Position numbers and translations under genes: made by a program
Notes under the pieces: generated by a model
The model's database searches: none
What the model was told of the DNA's origin: nothing
Seen by the model: only the letters and a program-made list of their open reading frames with translations
Source: Vibrio penaeicida
Lineage (GTDB): Bacteria; Pseudomonadota; Gammaproteobacteria; Enterobacterales; Vibrionaceae
Assembly (NCBI RefSeq): GCF_030689305.1
Contig: NZ_JAUYVM010000009.1
Coordinates: 124,001-188,000, forward strand
Direction: 5' to 3'
Length of the DNA: 64,000 bases
Shown here: positions 51,769 to 59,799 of the stretch, one piece after another
Position numbering within the stretch: position 1 is the stretch's first letter
Layout of the letters: each line of letters starts with the position of its first letter

Positions 51769-52434
51769 GTGAGTATAAACTCTGATAAATCTAAACAAAC
51801 GACGTCTCAAATTGTCAGGTATATCTTGGAAGACCAAACACCTAATCAGCCTTTAACTCACCTTCGAAATCACTTGTCTCAGTTCATTTCCATATCCGAT
51901 GGCGAGTGGGAAATGATCTCAGAAAGTTTCACGGTTCAGAATTTTGATAAGGATGTAAGCCTGCTCGGAAGCGGTCAAACTTGTCGGAGTATGTTTTACG
52001 TAAGCTCTGGCATAACGCGTTCTTATGTTATTGACGAAAACGGTCGAGACTTCACAACTTGTTTTCACTTCAATAAACCCTCTTCAAACGTGAAAAACTT
52101 ATTCCTTACCGATTTTTCTAGCGTTATTCGAAAGGAAGTTTCTCAACTTCATTTTCAGACGCTAACGGAAGTGTCGGCAGTTGAATTGCCTATTTCAGCG
52201 ATTTCTGGGCTTTATGATCGTGGGTCGAAATGGGAGAAACTAGGACGAAGGTTGGCGGAAGAAGCGTATTACCACACGCAGAAAAGAGCGATGTCATTAC
52301 TCATGAAAACAGCGAAACAGCGTTATATTGAGCTATGTGAACAGATGCCACATCTGGTTGATAGCATTCCAGAATATTACGTGGCGTCCTATCTGGGTAT
52401 TACGCCTCAATCACTCAGCCGAATTAAAAGTTGA
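51769..52434 (+). CDS. Crp/Fnr-family transcription regulator
   Basis: A 221-residue cytoplasmic protein with an N-terminal cyclic-nucleotide-binding-like domain (LLGSGQTCRSMFYVSSGITRSYVIDENGRDFTTCFHF) and a C-terminal helix-turn-helix (YYVASYLGITPQSLSRIKS). The cyclic-AMP phosphate-binding RS motif of Crp is not seen, so it may not bind cAMP. It starts with GTG and has a weak ribosome site. Its place, divergent from a lipase and phospholipase-C-like pair, makes these candidate targets, which is inference. Confidence 0.88.
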   Translation: MSINSDKSKQTTSQIVRYILEDQTPNQPLTHLRNHLSQFISISDGEWEMISESFTVQNFDKDVSLLGSGQTCRSMFYVSSGITRSYVIDENGRDFTTCFHFNKPSSNVKNLFLTDFSSVIRKEVSQLHFQTLTEVSAVELPISAISGLYDRGSKWEKLGRRLAEEAYYHTQKRAMSLLMKTAKQRYIELCEQMPHLVDSIPEYYVASYLGITPQSLSRIKS

Positions 52435-52509
52435 AGCCAAATTACCATATGGTAATGCTTTGTTTTTCTGTCGATATTATCTTGCTCCAAAACAGATTGG
52501 AGAGCAGTC

Positions 52510-52851
52510 ATGTCTATACGTAAACTCGTTCAGCACCAGCAAAATACCTACGGTCACTTTCACCAACATCAGGGCAATTTCCTGATTCATTTAATCATGG
52601 TTCCGGTATTCATCATCGGGTTCTGGGGGGCAATGGTTTCATTGGTTCTTGGTAACTTTTTGATTGCTGGAAGTTTGGTGCTTTTGCCCTTTATCTCTAT
52701 CGCCATTCAAGGTTTTGGTCACAAAAAAGAAAACCTACCTCCGGAACCATTTACTGGTCCAAGTAATGCGATTACCCGAATCCTACTCGAGCAACTTTAT
52801 ACCTTTCCAAAGTACGTGGTTTCGGGAAAGTGGAAGAAAAAGCGCCAGTAA
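52510..52851 (+). CDS. DUF962/Mpo1-like small membrane protein
   Basis: A 113-residue protein of the DUF962 family, related to the yeast 2-hydroxy-fatty-acid dioxygenase Mpo1. It carries HQHQGNFLIHLIMVPVFIIGFWGAMV, then a second hydrophobic span (GNFLIAGSLVLLPFISIAIQ) and GFGHKKENLPPEPFTGPSNAITRILLEQLYTFPKYVVSGKW. The histidines in the first and last blocks are the conserved iron ligands of the family. GGAGAGCAGTC precedes the ATG. It lies 75 bases after the Crp-family gene on the same strand and may be co-transcribed. Confidence 0.83.
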   Translation: MSIRKLVQHQQNTYGHFHQHQGNFLIHLIMVPVFIIGFWGAMVSLVLGNFLIAGSLVLLPFISIAIQGFGHKKENLPPEPFTGPSNAITRILLEQLYTFPKYVVSGKWKKKRQ

Positions 52852-52860
52852 CGGCGCTTT
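52839..52860 (+). terminator. Terminator after the DUF962 gene
   Basis: An 8-bp stem AAAGCGCC (52839-52846) and GGCGCTTT (52853-52860), loop AGTAAC, then ATTTG. The stem overlaps the last codons of the gene. Confidence 0.7.
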
Positions 52861-53045
52861 ATTTGTTGGAGGTTGTTTCGAGGCGGTTACCTATTACTTC
52901 ACAATATCTTTTATTAATCCTTGAACCCTATAAGACTAGAACTCTCAAGGACCTACGTGATATTGTTTCAAAACTATCAATAATTTATTGGGCTAAATGG
53001 TGATGCTGTAGTGCCTGATGATTGTTATGTGTCGAGAGAATTAAA

Positions 53046-53408
53046 ATGAAGATCAATACTATGAGGATTCCTTGCAATAATTTTGAGGAATCTGAAATTT
53101 TTTATACTCAAAAACTTGGGTTAACAAAGATATATGGATCCGTATCGGATGGCTTTGTAGGTTACCAGCTAGATAATGCGCAGATGATTATAGAGCCGGA
53201 AGAAAAAGGCGAGTTTGAATCTGGAAGGTACCTAGGCTTTAGTCTCGAAGTTGAAGATATCAACGCATTCTACGCTAGGTTGAAGCATGAAGGTGTTGAG
53301 TTTACGGGTGATCCAGAAAAGCAATTTTGGGGTGGCATCATGACCCATATAGTGGATCCAAATAAGAATACATTTTCAATTGTACAGGTTGAGAACAAAA
53401 CAGAGTGA
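53046..53408 (+). CDS. VOC/glyoxalase superfamily protein
   Basis: A 120-residue protein of the vicinal oxygen chelate fold: TMRIPCNNFEESEIFYTQKLGLTKIYGSVSDGFVGYQLDNAQMIIEP, then YLGFSLEVEDINAFYARLKHEGVEFTGDPEKQFWGGIMTHIVDPNKNTFSIVQ. The two beta-alpha-beta-beta-beta modules and the terminal D-P-x-x-N are clear. The ATG at 53046 is preferred to an upstream TTG. Members include glyoxalases, dioxygenases and drug-binding proteins; no specific reaction can be assigned. Confidence 0.82.
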   Translation: MKINTMRIPCNNFEESEIFYTQKLGLTKIYGSVSDGFVGYQLDNAQMIIEPEEKGEFESGRYLGFSLEVEDINAFYARLKHEGVEFTGDPEKQFWGGIMTHIVDPNKNTFSIVQVENKTE

Positions 53409-53456
53409 CATGTTTCGTAATGGCCAGAAAACCTCGCGGCTATTTCGTTGTATGAA

Positions 53457-53478
53457 AAAGCGCCATTGAAGGCGCTTT
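53457..53478. terminator. Bidirectional terminator between VOC gene and the gabT-like operon
   Basis: An 8-bp stem AAAGCGCC (53457-53464) and GGCGCTTT (53471-53478), loop ATTGAA, with an A-run before and CTT after. It ends both the VOC gene and the long minus-strand operon. Confidence 0.8.
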
Positions 53479-53486
53479 CTTAACAT

Positions 53487-54773
53487 TTACTTACTGCGAT
53501 TGGAGTTGGTACAAGATATAAGCGCGCTTTGTATAATGTCGATCGCTTCCTCTACTATTTCGTCCTCTACGGTGAGTGGAGGCAGTAAGCGGATAGCGTT
53601 ACCAAATTGCCCACATGGCAACACGATCAAACCATTATTTCGGCATTCTGCAATAAACGGTGCAACGTATTCCGGAGCAGGGGTTTCGCCGTTTACAAAA
53701 TCAAAGGCAATCATAGCGCCAGCATGGCGAATATACGCAACGGGAATGTTGGTGTGCGATTCCTTAATATGGCTTATTGCTTTGTGAATTCTCTGACCTA
53801 TCGCTTGTGCCTTTTGGTTAAGGTTCTGGCTTTGGATTTCATCCAAAACGGCGTGAGCGGCAGCACACCCGACAGGGCTTCCACCGTATGTACCTCCTAG
53901 ACCACCTGGCGCTGGGCTGTCCATCAGTTCACGTTTTCCAATGATCCCTGAAAGTGGATAGCCTCCAGCGAGTGCTTTCGCTACGGTGATCAAATCGGGT
54001 TGTACATCGAAATGCTCGCTAGCCAACGTTTTTCCGGTTCGACCGAATCCAGTTTGCACCTCATCAAAGATCAAAACGATACCGTGTTCATCGCATAGCT
54101 TGCGCAATTTTGTCATCAATTCGCTAGGTGCGGCGTAAAAACCCCCTTCACCTTGAATAGGCTCGATAACAATGGCAGCAACGGAATCGGGGGAGATGTC
54201 CGTTTTGAATACCTTTTCTAGCGACTTCATGGTGTAGCTCGTATCTATGCCTTGATAAGGCACAGGGAAGGGCACGTGGAAAATGTCGGCAGGGAAGGGA
54301 CCAAAGCCCTCTTTGTATGGCGCGATTTTCCCCGTCATCCCCATGGTTAGCATGGTTCTACCGTGAAAGCCGCCATGAAAAGCGATCACACCACGGCGCT
54401 TGGTGTAGTGGCGCGCGATCTTCACGGCGTTTTCCAGCGCTTCGGCACCCGTCGTCATTAACAGGGTTTTTGCATCGTCAATGGGGGCTAATTCATTTAA
54501 GCGCTCGGCAAGGGAAATATACGTCTCATAGCCTGCAACCTGAAAAGCGGTGTGACTAAAGCGATCAATTTGGTCGATAACGGCTTGTGTGACAGCCTGG
54601 TTGCAATGCCCTGTATTGACAACGGCAATACCAGCCGCAAAATCGATAAAGCGTCGGTTTTCTACGTCCCAAATTTCAGCGTTTTGAGCGCGTTTCACAA
54701 ACAAAGGGGTAGCCGAAGCCACGCCTCTGGGCACCGCCTTGTTTCGGCGATCCATCAGTGACTGATTATTCAT
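53487..54773 (-). CDS. gabT: 4-Aminobutyrate aminotransferase (GabT/omega-aminotransferase)
   Basis: A 428-residue PLP enzyme that moves the amino group of GABA, or a similar omega-amino acid, to 2-oxoglutarate. The start at 54773 matches family length; an upstream in-frame start adds 12 residues. Motifs: FIDFAAGIAVVNTGH, TTGAEALENAVKIAR, FHGGFHGRTMLTMG, FDEVQTGFGRTG with the PLP-ring Asp237, and the Schiff-base Lys266 in VAKALAGGYPLSG. It is the last gene of the long operon, 19 bases after the dehydrogenase that would take its product. 5-Aminovalerate is an equally possible substrate. Confidence 0.92.
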   Translation of the reverse strand: MNNQSLMDRRNKAVPRGVASATPLFVKRAQNAEIWDVENRRFIDFAAGIAVVNTGHCNQAVTQAVIDQIDRFSHTAFQVAGYETYISLAERLNELAPIDDAKTLLMTTGAEALENAVKIARHYTKRRGVIAFHGGFHGRTMLTMGMTGKIAPYKEGFGPFPADIFHVPFPVPYQGIDTSYTMKSLEKVFKTDISPDSVAAIVIEPIQGEGGFYAAPSELMTKLRKLCDEHGIVLIFDEVQTGFGRTGKTLASEHFDVQPDLITVAKALAGGYPLSGIIGKRELMDSPAPGGLGGTYGGSPVGCAAAHAVLDEIQSQNLNQKAQAIGQRIHKAISHIKESHTNIPVAYIRHAGAMIAFDFVNGETPAPEYVAPFIAECRNNGLIVLPCGQFGNAIRLLPPLTVEDEIVEEAIDIIQSALISCTNSNRSK

Positions 54774-54792
54774 TTGAGGTGTCCTGTCCTTT

Positions 54793-56235
54793 TTAAGAAA
54801 GCCCGCCAAAGCAGACGTATTTGGTTTCCAGATATTCTTCGATGCCGGATCGTGACCCTTCTCGCCCTAATCCAGAGTGTTTGATGCCGCCAAATGGGGC
54901 AACTTCGTTGGAGATGATTCCTTCATTCACGCCCACCATGCCGTACTCCAGCGCTTCACTAACGCGTAAGCAGCGATGAATATTGGTGGAATAGAAATAC
55001 GCCGCCAAGCCATATTCGGTGTCGTTGGCCATTTCGATCGCTTGTTCTTCCGTTTCAAAACGAAAGATGGGGGCGACGGGGCCAAACGTTTCTTCCGATG
55101 CGATTCGCATTGCGGGTGTGACATCGGCAATGACGGTTGGCTGATAAAACAAACCACCCAAAGAGTGGCCAGAGCCGCCGATGAGCAATTGCGCACCTTG
55201 GCTCAAAGCATCGCGGATATGAGCATCGACCTTGTCCATTGCTGGCTCACTAATCAAAGGACCGATCTGATGCTTCGGATTCATACCCGAACCCACTTTG
55301 AGCTTACTGACGGCTCTGGCGAATTTTTCAGAAAATTGTGCGTAGACACCGGATTGCACCAATATTCGATTGGTACATACGCACGTTTGACCAGCATTAC
55401 GAAACTTAGAGGCAAGCGCGCCTTCTACGGCTTCTTCGAGATCGGCATCATCGAAGACAATGAAAGGCGCATTGCCACCCAGCTCCATGGAAACGCGTTT
55501 TACGGTATTAGCGCATTGTGCTAACAGCTTTTTACCAACGTCTGTTGAACCAGTAAAAGACAGCTTTCGGATTGTTGGGCTGTCGCACAACACGGCACCA
55601 ATTTCTGCCCCTTTGGCTGCGGTTACCACGTTGATGACGCCTTCTGGAATACCCGCTTGTTGTGACAACGAAGCCAGCGCGAGCGCTGAAAATGGCGTCG
55701 ATTCCGCTGGCTTGACTATAGCGGTGCAACCGGCCGCCAAAGCAGGTGCCAGCTTGCGCGTGATCATCGCGACAGGAAAATTCCAAGGCGTTATGGCAGC
55801 ACAGACACCAACGGGTTGCTTCAAGGTTTGTAGACGACGGTCTGCTGATGTAGACGGGATAACATCACCGTACGCGCGTTTCCCTTCTTCAGCAAACCAT
55901 TGAATGAATGAAGCCCCGTAGGCGACTTCCCCAAGTGATTCCGATAACGGCTTACCTGATTCCAAGGTGATCAGTTCAGCCAAATCGGCTTGGTTTTCTA
56001 GAATCAGTTGATGCCAATTCATCAAATATTCGGCTCGCTGCTTGGCAGTCAGTTTTCGCCAAGTTTGCAGAGCGTTATTTGCGGAATCGATAGCTGAAAC
56101 GACCTCTTTGCCCGACATATCTGGAACCGTACCGATTTCATTGCCGTTCGCTGGGTCATAAACCGAGAAGCTCTGGCCCGTTGCGCTTTCCACCCATTGA
56201 CCATTCACAAAGGCGCGGTGTTGAAGTAACGTCAT
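54793..56235 (-). CDS. gabD: Succinate-semialdehyde dehydrogenase (GabD-like)
   Basis: A 480-residue NAD(P)-dependent aldehyde dehydrogenase. All active-site blocks are present: ITPWNFPVAMITRKLAPALAAGC with the oxyanion Asn, FTGSTDVGKKL, VSMELGGNAPFIVFDDAD with the general-base Glu251, and FRNAGQTCVCTNR with the catalytic Cys285. The second Cys two residues later fits GabD, where it can act in redox control. It should oxidise succinate semialdehyde to succinate, or glutarate semialdehyde to glutarate. It shares ATGA with the AHS2 gene upstream, so it is translated with the biotin-dependent enzyme. Confidence 0.92.
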   Translation of the reverse strand: MTLLQHRAFVNGQWVESATGQSFSVYDPANGNEIGTVPDMSGKEVVSAIDSANNALQTWRKLTAKQRAEYLMNWHQLILENQADLAELITLESGKPLSESLGEVAYGASFIQWFAEEGKRAYGDVIPSTSADRRLQTLKQPVGVCAAITPWNFPVAMITRKLAPALAAGCTAIVKPAESTPFSALALASLSQQAGIPEGVINVVTAAKGAEIGAVLCDSPTIRKLSFTGSTDVGKKLLAQCANTVKRVSMELGGNAPFIVFDDADLEEAVEGALASKFRNAGQTCVCTNRILVQSGVYAQFSEKFARAVSKLKVGSGMNPKHQIGPLISEPAMDKVDAHIRDALSQGAQLLIGGSGHSLGGLFYQPTVIADVTPAMRIASEETFGPVAPIFRFETEEQAIEMANDTEYGLAAYFYSTNIHRCLRVSEALEYGMVGVNEGIISNEVAPFGGIKHSGLGREGSRSGIEEYLETKYVCFGGLS

Positions 56236-57263
56236 TGGCTTACTCCACTTTGCTCGATGTGCTGTTTGGCGGCGTCGAGCAGCGCTTGATGATCACGTCT
56301 TGCACTCAGGGCATCTTCCATGCTCACCTCCACAAATTGAGTGGTAGCATTTGGCTGCATTTGACCAATCAAATCCATGTCTGTCGAAATGACTGTGCCA
56401 ATCATGAAATAGCCGCCTCCTGACACCGCGTCACGGTGCAATACGATGGGCTCTTTCCCTGCTGGTACTTGAATGGAACCGTAGGGGTAACAACCGTCAA
56501 CGATGTTGGAAGGGTCCGATCCGGCGCCAAAAGGCTGGTCGCGTTCAATGAATTCAAGAGGTGTACCGTTTTTAAAGCGGTAACCAATGCGATCCGCTTC
56601 GGGCGCGACTTGCCATTCTTCAGCAAAAAACTGTTTGCCAGATGCTTCGGTAATGCGATGCCAGTACAATCCCGTCACGACTCGAAGAGCAGTGCTTGAG
56701 CTGTTTGAGTTGACTGCGTTACGACGTAACGCCTCAGGTAGGTGACGTCGGACAAAGGCAGAGCTTTCTTTGGTATTAGGTTGTTTAGAAACCGACAGAT
56801 CAGTAACGGGTAGGCTGTCACCTTCTTGAATGGGTCTACCTTCAAAGCCGCCAAGCGCACCGAGTGTGTAGGTCGAACGGCTACCCAATACTTCTGGCAC
56901 ATCAATTCCGCCACTAACGGCAATGTAGATTCTTGCACCAGCAGTAAGGTGGCTAAACGTGAGGTTTTGGCCAGCCTCGACTCGAAAGCTTGTCCAGTTT
57001 TCTTGTGCAACACCATCGACCATTGGTGTCATTTCTGCACCCGTCACGGCAACTGTGCAGCCTGTCGAAAATTCCAGTTTGGGTCCCATAAACACCGCTT
57101 CCAACACGGCCGCGTTTTCATCGTTTCCGACCAGCCAATTCGCGCATCGGCACGCAAATCTATCCATGGCACCTGAAACCGGAATACCCAAATGAAAATA
57201 CCCTTTACGACCAAGATCTTGCACTGCTGTCGCTAAACCAGGGTGAATAACCTTAATGCTCAT
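56232..57263 (-). CDS. AHS2-domain carboxyltransferase subunit (KipA/PxpC-like)
   Basis: A 343-residue protein of the AHS2 (KipA/PxpC) family, the second half of urea-carboxylase-type carboxyltransferase. The N-terminus reads VIHPGLATAVQDLGRKGYFHLGIPVSGAMDRFACRCANWLVGN, the family signature; AVTGAEMTPMV, YIAVSGGIDVPEVLGSRSTY and GRPIQEGDSLPV follow. In PxpABC enzymes it is part of the 5-oxoprolinase; in urea carboxylase it binds carboxybiotin and substrate. The gene overlaps the AHS1 gene by 11 bases. I leave the symbol blank because the substrate in this operon is uncertain; pxpC would be the default name. Confidence 0.9.
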   Translation of the reverse strand: MSIKVIHPGLATAVQDLGRKGYFHLGIPVSGAMDRFACRCANWLVGNDENAAVLEAVFMGPKLEFSTGCTVAVTGAEMTPMVDGVAQENWTSFRVEAGQNLTFSHLTAGARIYIAVSGGIDVPEVLGSRSTYTLGALGGFEGRPIQEGDSLPVTDLSVSKQPNTKESSAFVRRHLPEALRRNAVNSNSSSTALRVVTGLYWHRITEASGKQFFAEEWQVAPEADRIGYRFKNGTPLEFIERDQPFGAGSDPSNIVDGCYPYGSIQVPAGKEPIVLHRDAVSGGGYFMIGTVISTDMDLIGQMQPNATTQFVEVSMEDALSARRDHQALLDAAKQHIEQSGVSQ

Positions 57264-58128
57264 ACAGTGCCTCCTTTAATTTGGTGTTGTAGCTGCCCAT
57301 GTTTGCTTCAAATTCAGACAAAGAGAATTGGACTGGTTTAATTACAGGTTGGTAGGTGCCTGCTTCTACCTGCTCTACTATTTGGTGATATTCCGCCTCA
57401 TTGATAGCACGAAACTTAACAATGTCCCCCGGCTGGAAGAAGACGAGAAAGTCTTTAAGGTGAGCCACGCTCTGGCTTGGGTCGTAGATGGGCATGGGCG
57501 TCACTCCAAACATTTGATATCCACCCGCGCCGCGCACCGAATAAATGCACGAGAAACATCCGCCGTAGCCGACCGTGAGTTTTGGGGTATCGGTTCTTGG
57601 GCGAACGTATTTCGGGACTTGGATTTGCTTTTCTTGCTCCACCATTTGAAACATGAAAGGCAACCCTGAAACGAACCCCACCATGGTTACCATCCAAGGG
57701 GAATTGGCGTGCGCTTCAATAAACGCATCAATCGAATCGTAGCCGTTGATTCTCGCGGCGTAAGAAAGATCGGTGCCTTCTGGATCTTGGTGCCTTTCTC
57801 TAAATCGCATCAGTGTTTCATGCGTCCATGGATCTTGGTAATACACGGGCACTTCAACGATGCGGGTGTCTATTTTCGCTTCGTTTTGTGCCATAGACGC
57901 TTCAAGGTCTTGTATGGTTTTCAGCATGTCTGAAGGGGCGCAAATGTCAGGGTTGTATTTCACCTGAAAAGACGCATTTGCAGGGCAGATTTCTTCTACC
58001 CCCTGAATGTTTGCTTGTCGGATAGCTTGCGTCATCGACAAGCTTTTGAAAAAGGCAGCAAGTGACATCTCTTCGCTAACCTCTACAAATATGTGTTCGT
58101 CTCCGCCATAGGAGTAGCGTGTTTTCAT
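57253..58128 (-). CDS. AHS1-domain carboxyltransferase subunit (KipI/PxpB-like)
   Basis: A 291-residue AHS1 protein, the partner of the AHS2 subunit. It is longer than plain KipI and its middle reads more like the AHS1 half of urea carboxylase: DPWTHETLMRFRERHQD, YAARINGYDSIDAFIEAHANSPWMVTMVGFVSGLPF, then TVGYGGCFSCIYSVRGAGGYQMFGVTPMPIYDP. That points to work together with the neighbouring biotin carboxylase and carrier rather than as a plain PxpB. It follows the biotin carboxylase by 9 bases. Confidence 0.88.
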   Translation of the reverse strand: MKTRYSYGGDEHIFVEVSEEMSLAAFFKSLSMTQAIRQANIQGVEEICPANASFQVKYNPDICAPSDMLKTIQDLEASMAQNEAKIDTRIVEVPVYYQDPWTHETLMRFRERHQDPEGTDLSYAARINGYDSIDAFIEAHANSPWMVTMVGFVSGLPFMFQMVEQEKQIQVPKYVRPRTDTPKLTVGYGGCFSCIYSVRGAGGYQMFGVTPMPIYDPSQSVAHLKDFLVFFQPGDIVKFRAINEAEYHQIVEQVEAGTYQPVIKPVQFSLSEFEANMGSYNTKLKEALYEH

Positions 58129-58137
58129 CGTCGTTCC

Positions 58138-59529
58138 TTAAGATGCTTGAGAGTAGGAGCTGTCCTTGCTCGTATCAGACTCGGATTCATTCTCTAACCA
58201 ACGTTCTAGCCACGCAGTGTTGAACTGCCCAGTGAGTAAATCGTTGTCTTTGCATAGCTTTTGAAATAGAGGCTGGGTGGTTTTTACGCCAGTTACTTCC
58301 AATTCATCGAGGGCTCTTGCCATGCGTTTAATGGCGTTTTCTCGCGTGCTATCCCATACAATGAGCTTTCCTAGCAGCGAATCGTAATAAGGGGGAATAG
58401 CAAATCCGGAGTAGATTAATCCGTCAAATCGAACCCCAGATCCCATCGGGGGAGTAAATTGGCTGATGATGCCGGGGAAGGGCAGGAATCCATTAAACGG
58501 GTCTTCTGCATTTAAGCGGATCTCAATCGCATGCCCACGCATTTCAATATCGGATTGCTGAAGCGCCAGCGGCTGACCAGAGGCAATCAGAATCATCTCG
58601 CGAATCAAATCGACGCCAGTAATGCACTCTGTAATGGGGTGCTCTACCTGTATGCGTGTATTCATTTCGATAAAGTAGAAGGCTTCCGTTTCGTCGTCAT
58701 AGAGGTATTCAATGGTGCCAGCACCCTGATAGTTAACGCTCTCTGCTAACGCTACCGCGGACTGACACATGGCTTCTCTAACGGAGCTCGGAAGAACAAA
58801 ACAAGGTGCCTCTTCCCATACTTTCTGGCGTCGGCGTTGCAGCGAGCATTCACGTTCAAATAGATGAATCGCTTTGGTTCCGTCTGCGAGGATTTGAACC
58901 TCAACATGCCGAGCCTGATGAATGAACTTTTCCAAGTACAAGGTGCCATCACCAAACGCCGATTGTGCTTCCGCAGAGGCTTGATGATATTGCTCTAGAA
59001 AGTCAGCGGCTTGTTCAATCACTCGAATTCCTCGACCACCGCCACCAGCTGACGCCTTGATCATGACAGGAAACCCAATTTCTTTGGCGCGCTGCAGCGC
59101 GGCGTCTGGATTGATGGAGGGGGCACTGCCGGGAACGACAGGAACACCCGCGGTCATGGCAGTTTCGCGAGCAACGGCTTTATCCGCCATTTTTCGCATG
59201 GTGTCGCCATCGGGACCGATAAAGCGCAATCCGGCTGCGCGTACTTGATCTGAAAACTCAGCGTTTTCTGATAGGAATCCGTAACCTGGGTGAATCGCGT
59301 CCGCGTTGGAATCGATGGCGGCTTTGATGATTTTATCGCCATTCAGGTAGCTTTGATTTGCCATAGGCTGGCCAATACAAATGGCTTCATCTGCCAATTT
59401 AACCGCAAGCGATTCGCTGTCGGCTTCGCTGTAAACTTGAATGGTGCGGAGCCCCATTTCTTTGGCTGCACGGATGATCCGCACCGCTATTTCACCGCGA
59501 TTTGCGATAAGAATAGATTGAATACTCAT
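58138..59529 (-). CDS. Biotin carboxylase subunit (AccC-like)
   Basis: A 463-residue ATP-grasp enzyme that carboxylates biotin on a carrier protein using ATP and bicarbonate. It shows the N-terminal ILIANRGEIAVRIIRAAKEMG, HPGYGFLSENAEFS, the glycine loop KASAGGGGRGIRVI, ERECSLQRRRQKVWEEAPC and FIEMNTRIQVEHPITE. All match AccC. It is probably not the housekeeping acetyl-CoA carboxylase subunit, because it sits inside a catabolic operon with its own carrier and AHS1/AHS2 carboxyltransferase. Length is normal. The carrier gene lies 27 bases upstream. Confidence 0.93.
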   Translation of the reverse strand: MSIQSILIANRGEIAVRIIRAAKEMGLRTIQVYSEADSESLAVKLADEAICIGQPMANQSYLNGDKIIKAAIDSNADAIHPGYGFLSENAEFSDQVRAAGLRFIGPDGDTMRKMADKAVARETAMTAGVPVVPGSAPSINPDAALQRAKEIGFPVMIKASAGGGGRGIRVIEQAADFLEQYHQASAEAQSAFGDGTLYLEKFIHQARHVEVQILADGTKAIHLFERECSLQRRRQKVWEEAPCFVLPSSVREAMCQSAVALAESVNYQGAGTIEYLYDDETEAFYFIEMNTRIQVEHPITECITGVDLIREMILIASGQPLALQQSDIEMRGHAIEIRLNAEDPFNGFLPFPGIISQFTPPMGSGVRFDGLIYSGFAIPPYYDSLLGKLIVWDSTRENAIKRMARALDELEVTGVKTTQPLFQKLCKDNDLLTGQFNTAWLERWLENESESDTSKDSSYSQAS

Positions 59530-59556
59530 AACAATTCCTTGTGTACATTCAGCGCG

Positions 59557-59796
59557 TTATTTAAGCCGGACGATAGGTTGACCAGCGTTAACGGGTGTTT
59601 CGTTATCCAGCAAAAAGTCATCAATAACGCCTGACACTTCTGCTTTGATTTCGTGAAAGGATTTCATCACCTCAACTAAGCCGATGACATCACCAGGCGA
59701 TAGGGTGTCTCCCGCTTGTTTATAAAAAGGCTGTTCAGGTGCCGATGAACGGTAGAACACGCCCGGTAGTGGGCAGATGATTTCTTTGTCTGACAT
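59557..59796 (-). CDS. Biotin carboxyl carrier protein (short AccB-like)
   Basis: A 79-residue biotinyl domain without the N-terminal extension of AccB. IICPLPGVFYRSSAPEQPFYKQAGDTLSPGDVIGLVEVMKSFHEIKAEVSGVID has the biotin-accepting Lys45 in EVMKS (canonical EAMKM), and the second half NETPVNAGQPIVRLK is typical. The Ser after Lys is uncommon but known in dedicated carriers. It is encoded between PxpA and the biotin carboxylase, three bases after the PxpA stop, so it should serve that carboxylase. Confidence 0.92.
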   Translation of the reverse strand: MSDKEIICPLPGVFYRSSAPEQPFYKQAGDTLSPGDVIGLVEVMKSFHEIKAEVSGVIDDFLLDNETPVNAGQPIVRLK

Positions 59797-59799
59797 GGT

